Positions 56,525 through 62,493 of a stretch of DNA of 62,493 bases are shown in pieces. Origin of the DNA: Candidatus Latescibacterota bacterium. GTDB lineage: Bacteria; Latescibacterota; UBA2968. Numbering within the stretch: the first letter of the stretch is position 1; every line of letters starts with the position of its first letter. Made by a program: the position numbers and the translations under genes. The stretch lies in contig JAJEDY010000071.1 in NCBI GenBank assembly GCA_022821275.1, positions 1 to 62,493 on the forward strand, given 5' to 3'. The notes below the pieces were generated by a model. It was not told the origin of the DNA. It did no database searches and saw nothing but the letters and a program-made list of their open reading frames with translations.

Positions 56525-57310
56525 ATGTACTACTTAAAACTGATATGGACCTTCTTCCGCATCGGCATTCTCAACGAAATGGCCTATCGCGTGAACTTCT
56601 ATGTCCAACTCCTGCAATCCCTCCTCAACCTGGGCACAGCCATCGCGGGCCTGGCAATCGTATTTTCACACACCGACACCCTCGGCGGGTGGCAAGCCGT
56701 TGATATCCTCGCACTACTCGGCGTATTTATGTTCGTCGGTGGCGTAATTGGCATGGTCATAAATCCCAGCATGAGCCAGCTCATGGACGATGTCCTACGC
56801 GGTCTATTCGACTACACCCTCACCAAACCGTGCGACGCGCAATTCCTCGCCAGCATCTCGCAAATCCGCATATGGCGCCTCACCGATATTCTACTCGGCG
56901 CAGGCGTGCTTATTGCCGCGCTAATCTACCGGGGACTCGATATTGGTCCACGTGAAGCCCTCGCCTTCGCCTTTGTTCTCTGTACTGGAGGCAGCATCAT
57001 CTACAGCTTCTGGCTCATGCTCGCCACCCTCACCTTCTGGTTCTTGCGCATCGAAAACATCCTCCACATCTTCCAGAGCATGTACGAAGCTGGCCGCTGG
57101 CCCATTGGCATCTACCCCCACTGGCTGCGTTATATCCTCACATTTCTCGTACCCGTGGCATTTGCCATCACAGTACCCGCCGAAGCACTCTCGGGTCGCC
57201 TGACACCCGAAAGCATGGTCACATCTAGCCTGCTGTGTGCGATTCTCATCGCCTTCTCGCGCTGGTTCTGGAAACGCGGCTTAAAAAATTACTCCGGCGC
57301 ATCGGCATAA
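56525..57310 (+). CDS. ABC-2-type permease, second subunit
   Basis: A 261-residue membrane protein with six helices ([56 protein letters not shown]). It is related to but clearly different from the first permease. The gap is 11 bases. Confidence 0.85.
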   Translation: MYYLKLIWTFFRIGILNEMAYRVNFYVQLLQSLLNLGTAIAGLAIVFSHTDTLGGWQAVDILALLGVFMFVGGVIGMVINPSMSQLMDDVLRGLFDYTLTKPCDAQFLASISQIRIWRLTDILLGAGVLIAALIYRGLDIGPREALAFAFVLCTGGSIIYSFWLMLATLTFWFLRIENILHIFQSMYEAGRWPIGIYPHWLRYILTFLVPVAFAITVPAEALSGRLTPESMVTSSLLCAILIAFSRWFWKRGLKNYSGASA

Positions 57311-57395
57311 TAGTCCTGCTCGTTTGACTTTCCAAATTCTATCGGCTATTTTATCCCTGCTTTCAACACCAGACATCTTCATAAGGAGTTTCACG

Positions 57396-59051
57396 ATGGC
57401 TTACCAACTTCCCGAACTCGCCGAACCCGAAGCACCTGAAAAGAACGAAGTCGTACTCATTGCCAACGGCGACCTGCGCCTATCTGCCAACCAGATGTGC
57501 TGGCCCGCACAAGAAGCAATGGAAAAAACCATCATAGCGGCAATCCAACGCGAAGGATGGAAAGTTCGCCGCGGACACCCCTACAAACAAGACGAGGAAC
57601 ACGGCTTTATCGGATCGCAAAAAGAAGGCATGGCCGTCTTCAAAAATATCCATCCCGACGCCCCCCTCATCGTAGCCGAAGCCGTCTGGCAATACAGCCA
57701 TCACGTGCTTCACGGCCTGATCTCACACCGCGGCCCCATCCTCACCCTTGCAAACTGGTCTGGGCAGTGGCCCGGCCTCGTCGGCATGCTCAACCTCAAC
57801 GGCTCCCTCACCAAAGCCGGAGTTGAATACAGCACCCTGTGGAGCCTGGACTTTACCGACGACTTCTTCAAACGCGGCCTGCGCGAATGGCTCACCAGCG
57901 GCAGCGTCACCCACGACACCTCCCATGTACACGGCGCCAACACCTTCCGCCTGCCCGAAGCCGAAGCGCAACTCGGACAGGCACTGGCCGAACAACTCCA
58001 GCGCGAAAAAGCCATTATGGGCGTCTTTGACGAAGGCTGCATGGGCATGTTCAACGCCATCATCCCCGACCACTTGCTCAATCCCACAGGCGTCTTCAAA
58101 GAACGCCTCTCACAATCTGCTCTCTGGGCAGAAATGCAAACCGTCACAGATGCAGAAGCAAGTGCTGTTCGCACCTATCTCGAGCGCAAGGGCCTCACCT
58201 TTGTCACCGGCACAAACGCCACCGATGAACTCACCGACGACCAGATTGCAATGCAATGCAAAATGTACATTGCCGCCGTACGCATTGCCGATGATTTTGG
58301 TTGCGCCACCATTGGCATTCAATATCAACAGGGCCTCAAAGACCTGTGCCCGGCATCTGATCTGGTCGAAGGCATTCTCAACAACGTAGATCGTCCCCCG
58401 GTCACAGCGCGCGCCAATGGTCAAATCCTCTACGAAGGCGAAGCACTCCCGCATTTCAACGAAGTCGATGAATGCGCGGGCCTCGACGGCCTGATCACCA
58501 ACCGCATATGGAAAGCTCTGGGACAGCCCCCCGAAAACACCTTGCACGACCTGCGCTGGGGCGAACACTATCGGGAAAATGGCATCGACGACTACGTATG
58601 GGTCTTCCTCATCTCAGGTGGCGCACCGCCCGCACACTATATCGACGGGTACAAAGGCACCTCTTCCGAACGTCAGCCCAACATGTATTTCCCACTCGGC
58701 GGCGGCACCTGCAAAGGCGTGAGCAAACCCGGCGAAATCGTCTGGAGTCGCATCTTCGTTCAAAATGACGAACTGCACATGGACATTGGCCGCGGTGGCG
58801 TCGTCGAACTCCCACAAACAGAAACCGACCGCCGCTGGCGTGCCACCACCCCGCAATGGCCCATCATGCACGCCGTCACCTATGGGATCTCCCGCGATCA
58901 GATGATGGCACGCCACAAAGCCAATCACATCCAGGTCGCATACGCCGAGTCAGCACAAGCCGCCAACAACGCGCTGGCCGTAAAAATCGCCATGATGCAA
59001 GCATTGGGCGTCAACGTTCATCTGTGTGGCACAAATAACGGACTTGTATAA
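57396..59051 (+). CDS. L-fucose/arabinose-isomerase-family protein
   Basis: A 551-residue protein matching the FucI-like superfamily. [15 protein letters not shown], the FSHHVLHG-like YSHHVLHGL, and the C-terminal [13 protein letters not shown] are consistent. Such enzymes interconvert aldoses and ketoses with Mn. AAGGAG lies 8 bases before the ATG at 57396. With the UxuA-like gene it may form a sugar-acid route. Confidence 0.8.
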   Translation: MAYQLPELAEPEAPEKNEVVLIANGDLRLSANQMCWPAQEAMEKTIIAAIQREGWKVRRGHPYKQDEEHGFIGSQKEGMAVFKNIHPDAPLIVAEAVWQYSHHVLHGLISHRGPILTLANWSGQWPGLVGMLNLNGSLTKAGVEYSTLWSLDFTDDFFKRGLREWLTSGSVTHDTSHVHGANTFRLPEAEAQLGQALAEQLQREKAIMGVFDEGCMGMFNAIIPDHLLNPTGVFKERLSQSALWAEMQTVTDAEASAVRTYLERKGLTFVTGTNATDELTDDQIAMQCKMYIAAVRIADDFGCATIGIQYQQGLKDLCPASDLVEGILNNVDRPPVTARANGQILYEGEALPHFNEVDECAGLDGLITNRIWKALGQPPENTLHDLRWGEHYRENGIDDYVWVFLISGGAPPAHYIDGYKGTSSERQPNMYFPLGGGTCKGVSKPGEIVWSRIFVQNDELHMDIGRGGVVELPQTETDRRWRATTPQWPIMHAVTYGISRDQMMARHKANHIQVAYAESAQAANNALAVKIAMMQALGVNVHLCGTNNGLV

Positions 59052-59058
59052 AAAAATC

Positions 59059-59573
59059 AAAAGCAACCACAGATGAACACCGATAAACACAGATAAAAGG
59101 CACCCCTCCCACCAACCCAAAGCCCAAAGACACGGCGCAGGCATGGCGTAGCGAGAAAAAAACCAATGCATAATACCGATCAGATTACAAGGGAAATCAT
59201 CCGTTGTGCAATAAAAGTGAGCAATACGTTGGGAATTGGGTTTCTTGAAAAGGTGTATGAGAATGCGCTTGTTATCGAATTGAAATGCGCGGGTTTAGCT
59301 GTTGAACAGCAAAAATCACTGTCTGTTTTGTATGAAGGTGAAGTTGTCGGTGAGTATATGGCTGATGTTGTTGTCGAAGAACTGGTCATTTTGGAATTAA
59401 AGGCTGCAAAAGCCATTGATAAGATCCATCAAGCACAACTGATCAACTATCTCAGAGCAACCGGTATTCATACTGGATTGATTTTGAACTTCGGCACACC
59501 TCGACTTGGCATCAAACGTATGGTCTTTTGACGTCCTATCCGTGTCCATCTGTGTTTATCGGTGGTTGCTTTT
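59059..59573 (+). mobile_element. Candidate minimal element: GxxExxY gene enclosed by inverted repeat tracts
   Basis: AAAAGCAACCAC (59059-59070) and GTGGTTGCTTTT (59562-59573) are perfect 12-nt inverted ends of a 515-bp unit. Inside each end lie CACnGATnnA units of 10 bp (59069-59098 and 59540-59563). The only gene between is the GxxExxY gene. The unit starts 7 bases after the FucI-like stop. A second, damaged copy lies at 60553-61032. Confidence 0.55.
59166..59531 (+). CDS. GxxExxY family protein (PD-(D/E)XK nuclease-like)
   Basis: A 121-residue protein. The name-giving motif is GIGFLEKVYENAL (G-x-x-E-x-x-Y), and YMADVVVEELVILELKAAK is the likely D-x-n-ExK nuclease core. Function in the family is unknown. 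There is no strong ribosome site. It differs from the second copy at about nine of 121 residues. Confidence 0.88.
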   Translation: MHNTDQITREIIRCAIKVSNTLGIGFLEKVYENALVIELKCAGLAVEQQKSLSVLYEGEVVGEYMADVVVEELVILELKAAKAIDKIHQAQLINYLRATGIHTGLILNFGTPRLGIKRMVF

Positions 59574-59605
59574 CGCTTTTCATCTCTTAATAAGGATATA
59601 ATACC

Positions 59606-60550
59606 ATGAGAATCGCGCTCGTCATCCGCCCGTTCACCAATGAAAACCTCCAGACCGCGCTTCAAATGGGCGTGGAAGACGTCGTAACGGTCTTACCCAA
59701 TGCGGGTCCCGTCTGGGATTATCTCGCCATCTTGCGCCACAAAAAGCGCATTGAAGACCAGGGCTTGCGCTGGTCTGTGGTCGAATCTGTTCCCATCTCG
59801 GACACCATTAAACTGGGCCTTGAAGGTCGCGACCAGGAAATCGACCAATACTGTCAGACCATTCGCAACCTCGGCGCAGCGGGCATTCCCGTAATGTGTT
59901 ACAACTGGATGGCTGTCTTCAACTGGATGCGCACCTCAATGACCACTCGCACGCGCGGCGATGCCCTGACCAGTACCTATGATCACAGCGACATAGAAGA
60001 CGCGCCACCCATCACCGACTACGGCGACATCACCGAAGAACGCCTCTGGGAAAATCTCGAATACTTCCTCAAAAGAGTGATACCCGTTGCCGAAGAAGCC
60101 GGCGTCAAACAGGGCCTGCATCCCGACGACCCGCCGCTCTCGCCCATTCGCGGTGTTGCCCGCATCATCACCAGTTCCGAAGCCTACGACCGCGTCATCT
60201 CCTTTATCCCCAGCGAATACAATGGCCTCACCTATTGTCAGGGCAACTTCAAAGCCATGGGTGCCGATATTCCAGCCACCATACACCACTTCAAAGACCA
60301 CATTCACTTCGCCCACTTCCGCGACCTTCACGGCCAGGTACCCACCTTCTCCGAATCCTTTCACGACGACGGCGACACCGACATGGCAGAAGCCATTCGC
60401 GCGTACAAAGCAATCGGATTTAAGGGCGTCGTCCGCCCCGACCACACACCCACCTTTGCGATAGACGAGGAGGATATAGGAGGCTACAACTTCCTCGGAC
60501 GGCTCTATGCGGTCGGGTATATGCGCGGGTTAATACATGGGACGGAGTGA
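59606..60550 (+). CDS. Mannonate dehydratase (UxuA)-like TIM-barrel protein
   Basis: A 314-residue protein. Characteristic UxuA stretches are VMCYNWMAVFNWMR, GLHPDDPPLSPI, HIHFAHFRDLHG and VVRPDHTPTFA, with His and Asp metal ligands. UxuA dehydrates D-mannonate to 2-keto-3-deoxygluconate. It is shorter than the E. coli enzyme, about 394 residues. It is sandwiched between the two GxxExxY units. Confidence 0.88.
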   Translation: MRIALVIRPFTNENLQTALQMGVEDVVTVLPNAGPVWDYLAILRHKKRIEDQGLRWSVVESVPISDTIKLGLEGRDQEIDQYCQTIRNLGAAGIPVMCYNWMAVFNWMRTSMTTRTRGDALTSTYDHSDIEDAPPITDYGDITEERLWENLEYFLKRVIPVAEEAGVKQGLHPDDPPLSPIRGVARIITSSEAYDRVISFIPSEYNGLTYCQGNFKAMGADIPATIHHFKDHIHFAHFRDLHGQVPTFSESFHDDGDTDMAEAIRAYKAIGFKGVVRPDHTPTFAIDEEDIGGYNFLGRLYAVGYMRGLIHGTE

Positions 60551-60552
60551 AA

Positions 60553-60600
60553 ATCAAAAGCAAATGCAACCACAGATGAACACGGATGAACACAGATAAG
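60553..60600 (+). repeat. 10-bp-periodic stop-codon-linked repeat tract (copy D)
   Basis: AAAAGCAAATGCAACCAC then CACAGATGAA, CACGGATGAA and CACAGATAAG units start 2 bases after the UxuA-like stop. Same family as 59059-59098, with a short insertion (ATGCA-like) in the leading part. The matching inverted end beyond the second GxxExxY gene is missing. Confidence 0.8.
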
Positions 60601-60666
60601 AGGTACCCCTCCCACCGCCCTAAAGCATGGAGACGACGCAGGCAGGGCAAAAAAAATAAAAAACCA

Positions 60667-61032
60667 ATGCATAATACCGATCAAGTCACAAAGGAAATTA
60701 TCCGTTGTGCCATAAAAGTGAGCAATACGTTGGGGATTGGATTTTTGGAGAAGGTGTATGAGAATGCGCTTGTTATCGAATTGAAACGCGCTGGGCTATC
60801 TGTTGAACAGCAAAAATCATTGTCTGTTTTGTATGAGGGTGAAGTTGTCGGTGAATATCTGGCTGATGTTGTTGTCGAAAGACAGGTCATTTTGGAATTA
60901 AAGGCTGCAAAAGCCATTGATAAGATCCATCAAGCACAACTGATCAACTATCTCAGAGCAGCCAGTATTCATACTGGACTGATTTTGAACTTCGGCACGC
61001 CTCGACTTGGCATCAAGCGTATGGTATTTTGA
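60667..61032 (+). CDS. GxxExxY family protein, second copy
   Basis: A 121-residue near-duplicate of the protein at 59166-59531, with the same GIGFLEKVYENAL and LADVVVERQVILELKAAK segments. About 110 bases upstream are also related to the first copy, so the duplication covers more than the gene. Differences include Cys/Arg, Ala/Ser and EL/RQ changes. It has no strong ribosome site. Confidence 0.88.
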   Translation: MHNTDQVTKEIIRCAIKVSNTLGIGFLEKVYENALVIELKRAGLSVEQQKSLSVLYEGEVVGEYLADVVVERQVILELKAAKAIDKIHQAQLINYLRAASIHTGLILNFGTPRLGIKRMVF

Positions 61033-61058
61033 CTCTTTATCAGTATCCAATTTTGGCG

Positions 61059-61092
61059 AAAAAAAAGGGACGCGAGTGCTTCGCGTCCCTTT
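61059..61092 (-). terminator. Intrinsic terminator overlapping the end of the toxin gene
   Basis: An 11-bp stem (61092-61082 with 61074-61064) with a 7-base loop and eight T on the minus strand (61066-61059). The plus strand has only a three-T tail, so minus-strand use is favoured. Confidence 0.8.
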
Positions 61093-61462
61093 AATCATGA
61101 TCATGGTACTGCTCGTAGAAATTTTTTATTTTTTTTGGCGTGTTGGGTGATTCGCATAGCCCTCGGCAGATTCTCTGCAACAGATCCGGGGATATATCTG
61201 GTTGATATATCCCATTGCGGAGAATGGCGGGAACCATCCGTTCAGCAAACAAGCAAGCATGCTGATAAAGAACGACGGACTTTCTGATAATAAATGGGTG
61301 GTCATCTGGATGCAACACACAGGTATCATCTATTCCAAAACGCCATGAACTGACATTCACCATAATTATTTGTGGTGGTATCCCTGCGCCGTCCGTTATT
61401 ACAATCCATAAATGACTACTGCCTGAATCGTCAAGTAAGACACATTTCCCCGCAAATGCCAT
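61091..61462 (-). CDS. Candidate toxin paired with a Panacea-type antitoxin
   Basis: A 123-residue protein downstream of the Panacea-like gene. HLWIVITDGAGIPP, CVLHPDDHPFIIRKSVVLYQHA are its most distinctive stretches; I recall a similar CVLNPGDHPF pattern in small proteins beside DUF4065 genes, but cannot name the toxin. AAGGTG lies 9 bases before the ATG. Toxic activity is inferred from position. Confidence 0.6.
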   Translation of the reverse strand: MAFAGKCVLLDDSGSSHLWIVITDGAGIPPQIIMVNVSSWRFGIDDTCVLHPDDHPFIIRKSVVLYQHACLFAERMVPAILRNGIYQPDISPDLLQRICRGLCESPNTPKKIKNFYEQYHDHD

Positions 61463-61475
61463 ATAGTATTGCACC

Positions 61476-62072
61476 TTACTCTATTGTATTGTCCATCATG
61501 TTTTCAAATGTTGCTATGGCATTAAATTCTTTTCTGATTGCGACTAAGTCATCACCAGTCCACCCCACAGCCTTGAGCAGTCTATTCCACTCCATAGGCG
61601 CAGAAGAGTGACCCGGATCATCAAATTCTGGCAAAGAATGAACATATTTTTTCAATTCACTAAACGATTTATTTCCAAATTCTTCATATATCTCACTGAT
61701 TAAATCTATCTCAAATGGGGATAATTCTCCGTCATCTGTATCATTATTGAGTAACCTGATAATATTTTTTTTCGGAAGTGAAAAAGACTGAGGCCAATAC
61801 TCCCCGTCCCACGGGTTCCAAATCAAATGATACGTATGACTCGGCGTGGGTCCCAACGGAAGGTTATAGGGACGATCAAACGTTACGGGATGGCCTCGGC
61901 GTTTCAACGACTCTCTATCAATAAGATAAATTAGCTTAATCAGCTTATACATATCTATTTTGCCACTACTATACTTTGCTAATAAAGCTGCGACTTGAGT
62001 CGCTTTATGCTCTTTGAACCGGGGAACAGCCATCTCTGAAACTGATTCTTCAGTAAAAACTGGAGGCTTCAT
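61476..62072 (-). CDS. Panacea/SocA-like (DUF4065) antitoxin domain protein
   Basis: A 198-residue protein. ALLAKYSSGKIDMYKLIKLIYLI, SLKRRGHPVTFDRPYNLPLGP and SHTYHLIWNP match the Panacea fold, and a helical tail (EIDLISEIYEEFG) follows. Panacea proteins neutralise many unrelated toxins encoded next to them. The start is uncertain; 62072 is chosen, but 62132 and 62033 are possible. The region is more AT-rich than its neighbours, consistent with transfer. Confidence 0.75.
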   Translation of the reverse strand: MKPPVFTEESVSEMAVPRFKEHKATQVAALLAKYSSGKIDMYKLIKLIYLIDRESLKRRGHPVTFDRPYNLPLGPTPSHTYHLIWNPWDGEYWPQSFSLPKKNIIRLLNNDTDDGELSPFEIDLISEIYEEFGNKSFSELKKYVHSLPEFDDPGHSSAPMEWNRLLKAVGWTGDDLVAIRKEFNAIATFENMMDNTIE

Positions 62073-62292
62073 GGTACTGTCCGAGATTATGGATTGATTT
62101 CCACGATTAGATTTGTTCTGAAAAAATATCATATATCAAATTTTATGCAAGCCCTTAAACATTCTGCCCATATCAGAGTGATCGTGTTAGGGATGCCGCG
62201 ATGGCGGCTTTTATGTTGTTTTGCTGACCGCTGACCGCTTGTTTTCTCGCCTTTCATCAGCGAAATCCAAAAATCCGCGAAAATCCGCGATC

Positions 62293-62328
62293 AAAAAAAA
62301 GGCTGCGATCTTGTGACCGCAGCCTTTT
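62293..62328 (-). terminator. Intrinsic terminator after the outer-membrane protein gene
   Basis: Stem of 11 bp (62328-62318 with 62307-62297), loop of about 10 and eight T on the minus strand (62300-62293). Next to it, 62264-62290 holds a degenerate CGCGGATTTT-type tract. No gene is seen in 62133-62354. Confidence 0.85.
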
Positions 62329-62354
62329 GTGTATCTGGTGGGAAAGTGCTTCAC

Positions 62355-62493
62355 TTAGAAGCCAATGGCAACAGAGACGCGAACCGGATATTCATCAAGT
62401 GCCTCAGCCCTTGAATACGATACATCCACACCCACACTCTGATCGCCTAACTTCTGACGCAAGCCTGCACCCACTGTCCACGACTCGGAATCA
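62355..62493 (-). CDS. Outer-membrane beta-barrel protein, C-terminal 45 residues only
   Basis: The fragment reads WTVGAGLRQKLGDQSVGVDV, then SRAEALDEYPVRVSVAIGF and TAA. Alternating strands and a terminal Phe are the mark of an outer-membrane barrel. It continues beyond the window edge. Confidence 0.7.
   Translation of the reverse strand, partial: DSESWTVGAGLRQKLGDQSVGVDVSYSRAEALDEYPVRVSVAIGF

Noticed and set aside
26702-60600. CRISPR array
   Set aside because: The repeats are only about 10 bp, directly tandem without unique spacers, and scattered.
1-62493. tRNA or rRNA genes
   Set aside because: No cloverleaf with T-arm consensus and no rRNA-like stretch was recognised by eye; a covariance search was not possible.

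Overview
The window looks like chromosomal DNA of an uncultivated Gram-negative bacterium. It carries a TolC-type outer-membrane channel, an MlaC-like periplasmic lipid carrier, two outer-membrane barrel-like proteins and many Sec signal peptides. Sulfatases, phytanoyl-CoA-dioxygenase-like enzymes, a CehA/McbA-type hydrolase and sugar-acid isomerases packed in tight same-strand runs resemble gene sets I associate with Latescibacterota/Poribacteria-like lineages. That placement is inference from gene content; there is no rRNA marker here. I see no tRNA, rRNA or CRISPR array, and no gene-free stretch longer than about 300 bases.

Layout. (1) 1-3231: a frameshifted IS200/IS605-type tnpB remnant at the left edge, then a four-gene minus-strand operon (RidA, AAC(3)-like acetyltransferase, streptothricin-acetyltransferase-like GNAT, aadA-like nucleotidyltransferase). 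(2) 3232-17987: a ZIP metal transporter behind a terminator-like leader hairpin, two methyltransferases, an FAD oxidoreductase, a secreted CBM9-like/esterase gene broken by an in-frame TAG, an S9 peptidase, an amidohydrolase, a PhyH-type dioxygenase, a PiT-like transporter also broken by an in-frame TAG, an ankyrin protein and a glutamine-synthetase-family ligase. (3) 17980-29257, minus strand: an apparent envelope-lipid module (TPR-PPIase, flippase-like protein, TolC, cytidylyltransferase/CDP-alcohol phosphotransferase fusion, MlaC-like, MMPL/HpnN-like exporter, duplicated membrane protein, GMC oxidoreductase). (4) 29311-30749, plus strand: a small membrane protein and a DMT transporter. (5) 30920-43849, minus strand: a long catabolic run (two sulfatases, CehA-like hydrolase, IolD-like ThDP enzyme, PhyH, SGNH hydrolase, hexapeptide acyltransferase, SelA-fold PLP enzyme, Nramp-like transporter, orphan HicB) headed by infA. 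(6) 44010-53354, minus strand: barrel-like protein, DUF3047 protein, Ntn-type asparaginase, amidohydrolase, SDR, VOC protein and a heterodimeric ABC exporter. (7) 53421-61032, plus strand: GNAT_C-like protein, ABC-2 exporter triad, FucI-like isomerase and UxuA-like dehydratase, with two GxxExxY genes inserted after the last two. (8) 61091-62493, minus strand: a Panacea-type toxin-antitoxin pair and the 3' end of an outer-membrane barrel gene.

The most unusual signals are a family of ~10-bp-periodic repeat tracts that sit at or directly after stop codons in transcription orientation; one GxxExxY gene enclosed by an inverted pair of these tracts, like a minimal mobile element; two otherwise intact genes each cut by one in-frame amber codon; and an IF-1 with an Arg/Gly-rich tail followed by a structured RNA or terminator.
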